From NCBI GenBank assembly GCA_036927565.1, contig JAYESD010000011.1, forward strand, positions 94,711,178 to 94,775,177: a DNA stretch of 64,000 nucleotides, given 5' to 3'. Under the pieces are notes generated by a model that saw nothing but the letters and a program-made list of their open reading frames with translations, searched no databases and had not been told where the DNA came from. Below are positions 47,477 to 56,660 of this stretch, piece after piece. Made by a program: the position numbers and the translations under genes. The DNA comes from Tuctoria greenei (lineage: Eukaryota; Streptophyta; Magnoliopsida; Poales; Poaceae). The first letter of the stretch is position 1. Every line of letters starts with the position of its first letter.

Positions 47477-47657
47477 TGTTAGGGATATAATAGTAGTATT
47501 TTATTAGATGATGTATTAGGGACTCATTTGCATATTTAGTATCATATTAGATGATGTATTAGGGACTCGTTTGCATATTTGTCATCCTGTACATCTATAT
47601 ATAGAGGCCTCCGGCCTCTTCAATAATACAAGATCTGAAGATCCAATATTCATAACA
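47477..47657 (+). repeat. 5' LTR of the small LTR element
   Basis: 181 bp. It contains a nearly repeated 45-bp internal unit (ATTAGATGATGTATTAGGGACTC twice) and the TATA-like box near 47,591-47,604. Confidence 0.9.
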
Positions 47658-47669
47658 TGGTAAAAGAGC
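47658..47669 (+). other. Primer binding site of the small LTR element
   Basis: TGGTAAAAGAGC directly follows the LTR. It differs at two positions from the initiator tRNA-Met primer site. Confidence 0.65.
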
Positions 47670-47751
47670 TAGGTTATTTTTTTCCGGCGGCGGCGGCTCT
47701 TCTTCGGATCTTGATTCAGCCGCCGCCGCCCCTCGCCGAAAATCCGCCGTT

Positions 47752-48039
47752 TTGGCATCTGATCCTCGCGCGCTTGATTTCAGCGGAACTAGTTGTGCAC
47801 GGCGGCGGTGTGACCATATCGAGGAAGAACCGGCAGCACGGCCCTGCGACGTGTTCTCAGCGGGGCGGTGGGTGGTGGACGAGTTGTACCCACTCTACGT
47901 CTCGGTGCAGTGCCCTTTCATCCGCGACGAGTTCAACTGCGTCAATCGGCCACACTCGTTGCTCTTCTGGGCTTGTTCCGCCTGGGCCTTCTTCATTCTG
48001 GTGGGTCGTGCTTGTTCGTCGCTGGTCGCCGAAGTTTGA
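47752..48039 (+). pseudogene. Captured fragment of a TBL/PMR5-like (PMR5N domain) gene
   Basis: One open frame of 95 codons contains RPCDVFSAGRWVVDELYPLY followed by CPFIRDEFNCVNRPHS. The order C-D-x-F-x-G-x-W-V ... C-P-F-I-x-x-x-x-N-C-x-x-x-x-R-P is the signature of the N-terminal PMR5N region of plant TRICHOME BIREFRINGENCE-LIKE proteins. Several of those proteins are polysaccharide O-acetyltransferases of the Golgi. The C-terminal GDSL/DxxH catalytic part is absent and the frame ends soon after in unrelated text. It lies inside the small LTR element, which implies capture of a host transcript. The codons are GC-rich, unlike the flanks. Confidence 0.7.
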
Positions 48040-49001
48040 CTTCCCCTGATCAGATCGGGCATGCGGCATGCACGACTGTGCACCTAAGAGAATCAATCGG
48101 CTGCACTCGTGGTTCCTCAGATGCAATCTATCTGGGAGCAGCCGGTGCTGACGTCAGCGTGACGTCATCCTGATGTCATCAGGCTTCCCAAGCTGAATCA
48201 TTGGCGGCTTTCTCCTCTGGTGGCGCGGCTTTCTCCTCTGGTGGCGAGCAGCCACGTTACTCTTCTGCCGGGGAGCGGCCGTTGCTGCCCAGATCGGTGC
48301 CGTTGATCACCGGTTGAAAGTTAGCCTCGTCGGTGCCGCTTCCAAGGTGCTGTCCCAATCTCTGTAAGTCATCCAGATCTGGTCGGTGCTGATGTCAGCA
48401 TGACGTCACACTGACATCAGCAAGGCTAGGGTCTTGTTAAAAAAAAATAACGCGTCGGATCCACTTCGGGGATGAAATTGACGTCTTTGGAGCGCCTTGG
48501 TTTTGGTTGCTTGTGACGTCTTGATCTATTATTGATTCGGGAGCTCCGTCTACGGCTCGTAAAAAAAATGCTGCTTGCGCTGCTTTTGTTGCGCTCTCGC
48601 CATCGCTTACTGTTGTATATGTTTGCATCTTGCCGTTTTTGTCATCTTCATCATGATGACTTTTTCTTCTTCGGTGGAAATTCCAGCTATGCGGTGTCTA
48701 GCGCTTTTCAATTGCACTAATTGCCGTGATTGGGTTCCTCATATGCATCTACATATGTGTGGTCCACAACTCTGAGAGTTGCTCATGGACGATCTCTGAT
48801 TGGTGCTGATCCTCGTCGTCGTAATTGGCATCATGTTTGGGATCTTGACTGGCTTCGTCTTCCGCTACGCGTGCCAGATTTGTGAGCTCCTGTTTTGCTG
48901 CTTCATCTACTTCGACATTCTGCTTAGTGACACCAAAGCATCTTTGTGGCTTCAGCATGTTTTTATATTTAAACTCAATGTTCTTGATGCACCTTGAGTT
49001 T
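48040..49001 (+). other. Interior of the small LTR element after the captured fragment
   Basis: No protein was recognised. Two related segments near 48,140-48,175 and 48,385-48,425 (GCTGACGTCAGC..GACGTCA) form a short direct repeat. The last 250 bp end CACCTTGAGTTTGAGGGG, a form typical for the 3' end of Copia interiors, which suggests a Copia parent. Confidence 0.5.
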
Positions 49002-49013
49002 GAGGGGGGGGGG
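49002..49013 (+). other. Polypurine tract of the small LTR element
   Basis: GAGGGGGGGGGG directly abuts the 3' LTR start TGTTAGGG. Confidence 0.8.
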
Positions 49014-49194
49014 TGTTAGGGATATAATAGTAGTATTATATTAGATGATGTACTAGGGACTCATTTGCATATTTAGTATTATATTAGATGATGTATTAGG
49101 GACTCATTTGCATATTTGTCATCCTGTACATCTATATGTAGAGGCCTCCGGCCTCCTCAATAATACAAGATCTGAAGATCCAATATTCATAACA
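49014..49194 (+). repeat. 3' LTR of the small LTR element
   Basis: 181 bp, matching the 5' copy except for about six substitutions. It is followed by the duplicated AGGAT. Confidence 0.9.
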
Positions 49195-49199
49195 AGGAT

Positions 49200-49378
49200 T
49201 TTCACAAAAAATTCCCAACAGGTTAGAGCAAAGCGACAGAAGAAAATTGATTAAAGGTAGTCTCCTCAACACACTCAGAACAAAGCACACAGCTATCATC
49301 ATCATTGTCTATTCGGCAATTTTATGCCTCAAAATATTTCTGGTGTTCAACCAATCCATAAATAGCAAACATTGAAAC
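49200..49378 (-). pseudogene. LINE ORF2, zf-RVT region, piece 2
   Basis: Reading leftward, in different frames: DWLNTRNILRHKI, then DDDSCVLCSECVEET, then SLCSNLLGIF / CWEFF-like text. This is the zinc-binding end domain of plant L1 ORF2 (zf-RVT: W..RLNTRN..., C..C...E...HLFF.C). The small LTR element interrupts it on one side and the mini-CACTA on the other. Confidence 0.72.
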
Positions 49379-50685
49379 CACTACCAGAAACGATTAAAAG
49401 TCATCGGTCCTATAGGCGTAGGTTGTAAACAGTAGCCGACATCTTTATTGTATAAACATTGGGGAACCTACGGTTTTAGCCGTCGCTTTTAAGTTGACAT
49501 ATTTAACATCTCTCACCTTCGGGACTGACAGCTTTAATCCTTATGACCGTCGGTCCCAGCAACCGACGCACCTAAGCACTATGGCCGTCGGCCTTGTCCC
49601 CAAAGGACCTGAGTCTGTAAAACCGTCGGGTAAGCGTCAGCCCCGACGAACGTAATGTTTTAAATTCATTTTTTTATAAAAACAGGAAGGAGAACCATAC
49701 ACTTCACCAGTAATTATATCTATCTGGACATCTTTCAAGTTATTTTTTTTCATAAAATCTGCCAAGCACTGTACACCTACATCGATCTGGACATCAATTT
49801 GCTCAAACAGTGGAACATATGAACATCAATAAACACCTACATCGATCAGGACACCAGAACTGCTTATTGGGAAGCAATTTGAGCAGCAATTCAAACATAT
49901 GAACAAAAGATGAGCATCGAGCTCCTGCTCTGTTCACAAAAAATGAACACAAGCCCCAGCATGCTCCGTGGCGAAGAAAGCCTTGGCGGTTACATCAAGG
50001 ACGAGAGGGGAAGAAGGACGGCGGGCCGAGGTTGGGAGGCATCGCCGGAACCCTTGTCGGGAGACCGTGCCGATAGTTACTGCTGGGAGGCCGCCGGACC
50101 CGTGCCGGGAGCCTGCGGGAGGCCGCGCCGGTTGGAGCCCGAGGAGGCCACACCGGAAGCCTGCAGGAGGACGCGCCGTGTGGCCGCGGGAGCCGCCGGA
50201 GCCCACGCCATTGTGGTTGCCGGAGGCCACGCCGCTAGGGTTTTGGTGGGAGAGGCCGGAGGTGCTATGCCAGATTTTGAAGATTGTGGTAGGCCGGAGG
50301 AGAAATAAAGAAAGAGGGAGAGAGATATGAGGATGTGATCATACAGCGGTGGCAGGGAAATGAAGAAATAGAAGTGGGCGACCCGGATGACGGAGCAGTG
50401 ATGGTTTTAAAGATTAAGCCGTCGGCTAGATTGGCCCCGACGGTCTTAGAGTTATGGGCGTCGGCTCTTTTTGCCTATTCCGTCATCTTTATTACGGCCG
50501 CCGATCACTGCAGCGCTACCAACAGTTTTATATTTATAGCTGTCGGGCTTCCGGTTGGCCGACGCCTTTATATATGGCTGTCGGTTTTCACATAACCGAC
50601 ACTTTTAGTGTATTTAAAAGCGACGGCCCCGACGGCCCCGACACTCCTAAGATCCCTGACGCCCTGTTGCCCAATTCTTATAGTG
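49379..50685 (+). mobile_element. Mini-CACTA element (non-autonomous), 1.3 kb
   Basis: The ends are CACTACCAGAAACG (49,379) and the inverse of CACTATAAGAATTG (50,685). A 3-bp target duplication AAC sits at 49,376-49,378 and 50,686-50,688. Both ends carry subterminal repeats built on CCGTCGG / GTCGGCT. The interior is GC-rich from 49,960 to 50,290 with an open frame (RRTAGRGWEASPEPL...) that matches nothing I know and is probably compositional. Confidence 0.88.
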
Positions 50686-50688
50686 AAC

Positions 50689-50990
50689 ACCTTCAATTTG
50701 TTATTGCTTTTGGCTTTCAAAATCTCTCTAATTGCTTGAGGGTGAACAAGGAACTTAAATGTATGCTCATAATTTTTTTGTTTGACATGTAGCTGCCCTT
50801 CTCCAAAATATAACTCTATTGATGATTGGTCATATTCACCTGCAAGAGTTCCTGAATAAATGATACAAATTCCTTGAACTCCCCCAGGGCTTGATCAGAT
50901 AATGGCAAGTGGAGAAGATCATCCACAGTGGAGCAATTAAGAAAGTTTCCAACAGAAAGATCAGGCTTCATGACAAAATAATATAAGTAA
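50689..50990 (-). pseudogene. LINE ORF2 end, piece 3
   Basis: The minus strand reads FLVHPQAIREILKAKSNNKL directly up to the mini-CACTA target site. It fits the stretch that precedes LLLKDRLNTRN in L1 ORF2. Upstream (rightward) the similarity fades near 50,990. Confidence 0.55.
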
Positions 50991-51089
50991 GGCAGTTCTG
51001 TTTATAAGAGGGTTGTTCCACGTATCATATGGCATAATAACTGTGGAACCATCACCAATGCTACAAGTAGTAATACCTATATAGATATC

Positions 51090-51530
51090 TTTAAACTTAA
51101 TGATACCATTCGACAAGAAGGAAGCTTTAACCTTTTTTCATGAGGCACACGAGTACCATAGTACCTGGACAATATCAATGAGACCCATAGAACAGAGGGC
51201 CAATCTGATTGAGATGTTTACCTCTTCAGAACGGACTTCCCCTGACCTGGTCTCTACAAATCAAGTTTACAGACCCAATTATAAATGTTTTATTGAAACT
51301 GCAAACAGATAATTGCCCAATGAGTGTCTTTGTGTCCATGGTATTTTACAATAGAGTTACAAGGAGTGACGTACATCTCAAGTTCAAGGTTGGAAAGTAT
51401 AGAACATTTCATTCATCATCAAATGTTTTATTGTGTGAGCTTACATTTAGCAAAATAAAAAATGCTAGTGGTCAATCCCAAAACTTTGAGGTCGGCAGTC
51501 AATACTTGATGTAACAATCGGAGATCAGAA
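51090..51530 (+). pseudogene. Decayed hAT-type transposase copy 3
   Basis: STWTISMRPIEQRANLIEMF followed by TSSERTSPDL matches the hAT block LKRLLEQKANLRKMFTSDEW. The DNA at 51,430-51,530 (AAAAATGCTAGTGGTCAATCC...AATCCGAGAT-like) is close to 43,335-43,430, so it belongs to the same family as copies 1 and 2. Confidence 0.55.
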
Positions 51531-52504
51531 ATGCACAACCCACGAATAATAAAATATCCTTTCTGGACAGTGGTATGGGATCTAATCCAGCTAAATCAAT
51601 AAGCAGGATCAAGATGCTAAACAGTAGTGCCAAGGAAGTTGACAGAATCGTTTCATTGGAATGTGTAGCTATGAACACGTGTACGAATGGTATAGATGAA
51701 ACAAGTTGATCATCTGCAAAAATATACAACACTAAGAATGTAATTAATGGAATTTGCTTGATGGCAAATCATGAGACTGCACTTAGCCGGAAGGAAGTTC
51801 GGTAGTGTTAGCTTCACCGATTTTGGCCACAAGAGCTCATATAATATAAGAACACATCAAAAAGGATGCCAGAAAAAATATAATGGCCCCATGTAACATT
51901 GCAAATCAATAGTTCTTGTAACCTATTTGTTAATAAGTTTGTATGTCGTTGGATGGTAGCAAAAATAGCAGTGTCAATATGTGTTGCAAACCTATTAGGT
52001 GATGTATTTGATTTTCCAATTTGGAAATCAATTTTTCCAGTATGAAGTGCTAGTAATACTGAGGTCACGTGATACAATTTTTTATGCTAGCTGGTAGTAA
52101 TAACTTCACGATACAAATATTGTGCTTGTTCTTCATGACTTACCCCTTCTTTACCGGGGACGATGCACTGCCACTTCAATAAATCTCCCGATTCAGGCTT
52201 CGCAGAGAAACCCTACACGGAGAAATTGAAAATACCAAAAACAAACAACACGGAAAAACAAACTACAGTTAAGTTCATCAGTCCATTACAGATACATATG
52301 TATATACAACCATGTGACCGGTGTGCCATATGTACATACATGGGGATGGTTCTTGCGCCACGCCATGCGCTCCACCTTCAATTGGCTACACGCCCGAGAC
52401 ATCATTATCTGAAGAAAGACCAAACTTCCAAACTTCCAAATCATTGAGTCCAAACGCATATGTACACAAATGCAAAAGGACACAATCCATATACCAACAT
52501 TGTT
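51531..52504. other. Unassigned sequence
   Basis: About 970 bp, AT-rich, with no coding similarity or repeat that I recognise. The left end of the second CACTA complex may lie here, but I found no convincing terminal repeat. Confidence 0.4.
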
Positions 52505-53025
52505 CTAAGTTGATTTCAGAAGATACAAATATATACAATATATATCATCTCGCATTGCTATATACATTTTTCCAGCATTGACATCTTCTCGCATATAGGG
52601 TTTCAAATTCTTTTTAATGCTTCTCTTTACGCGCTTGATGTTTTCTGGTTCGGTGAAAAGGTACATCTCTTCATACTGATTATATTCCTCTTCATTATCT
52701 CCCACATTGTCAACCCCAACAATATTTTGCTTTCCAGAAACAACTACATGCAACTTCTCAGTTTCTGGATCTTGAACATAAAAAACTTGTGCAACATTAT
52801 CGGCGAGAACCCACAGGTCATCTTTGTAACCCACTTTATTCAAGTCTACCAGTGTCAGTCCGTAATTGTCCACTTTCAAACCATCAGGATGTTTGACCCA
52901 TTGGCACTTAAATACGGGCATTACCATTCTTTCGCCATAATCGAGTTCCCATATTTCCTCTATGAACCCGAAGTATGTGGCCTTCTGCCCTTGTGAATCT
53001 TAAGCCTCAATACGAACAACACTAT
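52505..53025 (-). pseudogene. DUF4216 fragment of a CACTA transposase
   Basis: The minus strand reads GFIEEIWELDYGERMVMPVF, KCQWVKHPDGLKVDNYGLTL, VDLNKVGYKDDLWVLADNVA and QVFYVQDPETEKLHVVVSGK, the DUF4216 domain normally found at the C-terminus of TNP2-type CACTA transposases. It is followed by an acidic stretch (GDNEEEYNQYEEMYLFTEPE) and a basic tail ending at 52,505. Apart from one stop near 53,000 it is open over 140 codons. The catalytic TNP2 part that should lie upstream (to the right) is absent; repeats begin there instead. Confidence 0.82.
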
Positions 53026-53031
53026 TTTGTG

Positions 53032-53426
53032 CAATTTCAAAGGATTTATGAAGTGAAATTTAATGGTAACCTTTACTTATCAATAATATTACAAGAAAGT
53101 GGATTTTTGCCTTTTTAAAGGACCACATTTAATCAAGAATATTAATTAAGAAGAAGTAAATATCTTCACAGGCGGTTATTGCTTAACAACCGCCTGAGAT
53201 AATGCCCGATACTGTTCTTCAGTTTCCTTATCCCTTGCTTCTTTTTTATTTAGATTCCAATATAAATACTCAAACATGTTTAGATTCTGCAAATTGTGTC
53301 CAAATTCGATGATTCTTTCTTCTACATTTGTATAAAATTAACATCTACCACCTGAACAAAATATTTTTAAAACTTGTATAGCTGACATTGTAATGTTTTG
53401 GTAAATATCAAATTAATTTCTACTCA
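53032..53426 (+). repeat. Direct repeat R1, copy 1 (395 bp)
   Basis: Matches 53,962-54,356 with about five differences (near 99% identity). It contains a CACTA subterminal-type motif, CTTCACAGGCGGTTATTGCTTAACAACCGCCTGAG-like, split here as an inverted pair at 53,168-53,200. Confidence 0.88.
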
Positions 53427-53504
53427 CATATTATTCACATTTGTGTATCTCATAAAAAAAAGTTCCTTCACTCAAAATTGTTGGTATGAACATATTTGTA
53501 TAAT

Positions 53505-53859
53505 TTATACATGTATGAATCTTTTTTAATTTTTTTAAAAGCATTCCAACATGTCAAACTTCAAATTATCCACCATTCTAACTAAATGCTCATATTCATA
53601 TGAGGCATTCATCAAATTATGAACACACATTGATTCCAAAAAATTTAAAAAATTATGAAAAAATTCGTAGATGTTGGTATGATTATACATGTATGAATTT
53701 TTTTAATTTTTTTAAAAGCATTCCAACATGTCAAACTTCAAATTATCCACCATTCTAACTAAATGCTCATATTCATATGAGGCATTCATCAAATTATGAA
53801 CACACATTGATTCCAAAAAATTTAAAAAAATATGAAAAAATTCGTAGATGTTGGTATGA
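53505..53859 (+). repeat. Tandem duplication of a 178-bp AT-rich unit
   Basis: Unit 1 is 53,505-53,682 and unit 2 is 53,683-53,859. They are almost identical, each running from TTATACATGTATGAAT to GTTGGTATGA. There is no coding potential. It lies between the two R1 copies. Confidence 0.85.
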
Positions 53860-53961
53860 TGATTAAAAATGTCCACTGAAAAAATATATGAAAAAAGCAT
53901 TATATTCATCAAGATAGAAAAATGAAAAATAGCATTTGTTGTATGTTTTTTATGTTCTGAC

Positions 53962-54356
53962 CAATTTCAAAGGATTTATGATGTGAAATTTAATGGTAAC
54001 CTTTACTTATCAATAATATTACAAGAAAGTGGATTTTTTCCTTTTTAAAGGACCACATTTAATCAAGAATATTAATTAAGAAGAAGTAAATATCTTCACA
54101 GGCGGTTATTGCTTAACAACCGCCTGAGATAATGCCCGATACTGTTCTTCAGTTTCCTTATCCCTTGCTTCTTTTTTATTTAGATTCCAATATAAATACT
54201 CAAACATGTTTAGATTCTGCAAATTGTGTCCAAATTTGATGATTCTTTCTTCTACATTTGTATAAAATTAACATCTACCACCTGAACAAAATATTTTTAA
54301 AACATGTATAGCTGACATTGTAATGTTTTGGTAAATATCAAATTAATTTCTTCTCA
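53962..54356 (+). repeat. Direct repeat R1, copy 2 (395 bp)
   Basis: Second copy, offset by 930 bp from the first. The pair brackets the 178-bp tandem duplication. Confidence 0.88.
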
Positions 54357-54641
54357 GACGTGAAATTTTAATTAACGATGAACACACTACATTCATTAAC
54401 AATATTCAATCATTCACACAGTTGAAGAACACACAAGATACTCATTCATTAACAATATGCACATCTCACAAAAGAACACACAAGATGCACAATATTTACA
54501 CAAGAACACACAAGAACACAAAAGATACACAAGTAATATTCAATCACATAGATGAAAAAAGATAGATTTCATTCATTAACAATATTTACAAAACAGAAGC
54601 AACTAAAAACAACAAAAAGAAAAACTAATTAAATCCTACTC
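54357..54641. repeat. ACACAAGA-rich simple sequence
   Basis: Irregular repeats of CACAAGAACACAC and TTCATTAACAATAT between the R1 copy and the small minus-strand gene. They may be part of that gene's 3' region. Confidence 0.5.
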
Positions 54642-55076
54642 CTACTCCTCTTCCTCCTCCTCCTCCTCGTCCTCCGGCGGCGACTCCGGCACCGGTGCAA
54701 CAGGAGACAGGGCCGGCTGCACCGGCTGCACCGGCTGCACCGGCTGCACCGGCGGTGCAACCCCGAGGTTGCTAGCCGTCGCCTCCACCAGCGTTCTACG
54801 GCCCTCGGGGCCAAGAACCTGGGCCATCGTCGCGAACAGAATGTCGAGACGATCAGCCACCCCCACGAGGGCGTAGAGGTAGTGGCCCAAGGTACCCATT
54901 CCAGTATACTCTGGAAGGGTACCCAGCCCCAAGGCACTCATGGCGCGAGACGTATTGTTGTACGCCTCTCGCGCCATGAGGAGGCGCTGCTCGGTGTTGA
55001 TCTTCTCGGGGGAGCTGCAACATTGTTTCTTGCAAGGTGGCTCCCTCGGAGGGCTTGGCGGCGGAAGGTCGGCCAT
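54642..55076 (-). CDS. Small hypothetical gene with PVQ repeats and acidic tail (CACTA-associated?)
   Basis: An uninterrupted minus-strand frame of 144 codons starts at ATG 55,074-55,076 (MADLPPPSPPREPPCKKQCC). The middle is soluble-looking and mildly helical (LLMAREAYNNTSRAMSALGL, LGHYLYALVGVADRLDILFA). Then come four copies of PVQ, a Pro/Ala stretch, and a C-terminal run of Glu after SPPEDEE. The GC-rich codons contrast with the AT-rich flanks. It lies head to head with the Ulp1-type gene on the other strand, with subterminal-type repeats between them, so I infer it belongs to the CACTA complex. No domain recognised. The intact frame suggests recent constraint or chance. Confidence 0.5.
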   Translation of the reverse strand: MADLPPPSPPREPPCKKQCCSSPEKINTEQRLLMAREAYNNTSRAMSALGLGTLPEYTGMGTLGHYLYALVGVADRLDILFATMAQVLGPEGRRTLVEATASNLGVAPPVQPVQPVQPVQPALSPVAPVPESPPEDEEEEEEEE

Positions 55077-55340
55077 AGTGGTGTTGGGTCGTCGGAGCGG
55101 AGGAAGACGAAGAAAACAAGAGGATTCAAAGTGAGCGATGCGCTTGTGAGCGATAGCGCGTCTTTAAGGCCGCGCGGAGTGGAAAAGAAAGGTCGCACCT
55201 CGGGGAAAAGAAAGGTCGCGCACGCGTGACATGGTCACTGACGTGTGGGACCGGGTCCACATGTCAGTGACTGCTGATTAAGTCAGGGGATCCTCATCCC
55301 GGTTGGTGAGGGGTCTTTATGTAGGCGTTCATCAAATTAA
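55077..55340. other. Upstream region of the small minus-strand gene
   Basis: GC-rich, no recognised feature. It contains inverted GTCACTGACGTGTGGGACC / CACATGTCAGTGAC text (55,229-55,271) that could form a short hairpin. Confidence 0.4.
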
Positions 55341-55500
55341 GAAGAAGTAAATATCTTCACAGGCCCATGTTTAACTCAGGCGAGTGTTACTAACCAACCG
55401 CCTGAGATAATTGTATCTTCTCAGGCGGTTGGTAAGTAAAATCCGACTGAGATAACAGTCTTCCCTGACGGTCGGTACTTAAAATCCGCCCGAGAAAATG
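55341..55500 (+). repeat. CACTA-type subterminal repeat cluster
   Basis: Direct and inverted copies of AGGCGGTTGG / CCAACCGCCTGAGA. It begins with the same AAGAAGAAGTAAATATCTTCACAGGC text as R1. It lies just upstream of the TATA box at about 55,506. Confidence 0.75.
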
Positions 55501-55501
55501 T

Positions 55502-55517
55502 GAGTCTATATATACCC
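55502..55517 (+). promoter_or_regulatory. TATA box upstream of the Ulp1-type CACTA gene
   Basis: GTCTATATATACCCC lies directly after the subterminal repeat cluster and about 1.15 kb before the ATG at 56,661. A GC-rich leader and intron-like sequence lie between. Confidence 0.5.
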
Positions 55518-56660
55518 CTCGGCAGCATTGGAAAAACCTAACCCGGGCGAAACACTTAGACGCCGTTAGGCTGCCAAAATTTCGTTTGCCGCCAAGTGTT
55601 CCCCCTCGTCACTTCCAGGTACGCCGCCGAGCTTCGCCGTCGTCGCCGAGCTTCGCCGTCGCCGCCGAGCTTCGCCCTCCTCACTTCCAGGTACGCCGAG
55701 CGAAGCCATTTCCGTCGCCGCCGAGCTTCAAGGTAAACCCTAAACCCTTCGACCTTCCATCCTCCTTCGTCGTGCCGCCTCCCTCCCCGCCCTCGCTGCC
55801 GCCTTGCATATCCTTGGTTAGGGTTCGGGAATTAGATAATGGTAGGCATCCTTGGTTAGGGTTCGGTGGAATTCGAAAAACTGTCAAGTTCGGTGGCATC
55901 TTTGGTTAGGGTTCGGTGGGGCAAGATTTATGTGGATGGTTATATCACGATAAATTGGTAGTTGGTTCTGTGTGTCTGAAACTGTTCTGACACATTAGTG
56001 GTAAACATGATTCTAGACTCTAGTAACAGCAGTATATTCCCTATTTCTGTCATCGGCCTTGCATATGCCACATAATTCTCTATTAGGGGCAAGATTTAGC
56101 TATATTTGGTTAAGTTGACCAAATTTGGCTAATTTTGGCTAAGTTACATTAGATATAGTTATACTTGACTAATTTTGACTAAGTTATGCTATATTTAGCT
56201 ATATTTGGCTACTTTTGCTTAGAGTTAGCTATGCTAGACTAAGTTTGGCTAAGTTTGCTTTTATTTCTCTAAGTTTCATTTGAGCAATTGTATCTAATCT
56301 GTGCTACCAAAGATGTCTGCACTTGTGGCTCCATCAGCTTCATTTGAGCAATTGTACCTAATCTGAGCTACCAAAGTTATGCTATATTTAGCTCTGAAGC
56401 CAAACAAAAGTTGCTGGCCAACTCATTTGTGATGCCAGGAGCATCCTCACGCCCATATCTAGGTAACACTAGGTGTGGCGATGGAGTCTGAGCATATGAT
56501 GCCAGTCTCTATGATACAAGAATTTAGTTAGACCTATATAACTTCAAAAATGTGTTTTGGCTAAATTTACTTAATTGAGCCAAAATTGAGAAAATTTGTT
56601 TTAAATATGACAAAATTTAGTTATGCCATTTATTAGATTTTTTGTCTTATTAGATCTAGC
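55518..56660 (+). other. Leader and probable 5' intron of the Ulp1-type gene
   Basis: It contains a GCCGAGCTTCGCCGTC tandem repeat (55,620-55,730), three copies of TTGGTTAGGGTTCGG (55,815-55,915) and an AT-rich region of loose TTTGGCTAAGTT repeats (56,095-56,270). Proline-rich frames in the first part are compositional. Confidence 0.45.

Larger units (their letters stand above)
47472..49199 (+). mobile_element. Non-autonomous LTR retrotransposon, 1.7 kb, with target duplication
   Basis: Target duplication AGGAT is at 47,472-47,476 and 49,195-49,199. The element is 47,477-49,194 with two 181-bp LTRs (47,477-47,657 and 49,014-49,194) that differ at about six positions (3%). Each LTR begins TGTTAGGGATATA and ends CATAACA. 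A TATA-like box TCTATATATAGAGG is in the LTR. A primer site TGGTAAAAGAGC (close to TGGTATCAGAGC) follows the first LTR, and GAGGGGGGGGGG precedes the second. The interior (1.36 kb) has no retroviral genes and carries a host-like gene piece. Confidence 0.92.

Noticed and set aside
49910..50308. 132-codon frame in the mini-CACTA
   Set aside because: GC-rich, Arg/Ala/Gly-rich, without homology, and overlapped by open frames in other readings. Probably compositional.
52168..52190. CACTGCCACTTCAATAA as left terminus of CACTA complex 2
   Set aside because: Loosely similar to the right end CACTGCTACAATAAGC, but no subterminal repeats follow and the adjacent triplet ATG does not match the CAT beyond the right end.
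55586..55909. Frame with repeated PPSF and HFQVRR text
   Set aside because: It arises from tandem GCCGAGCTTCGCC DNA repeats in the leader of the Ulp1-type gene, with no start context.
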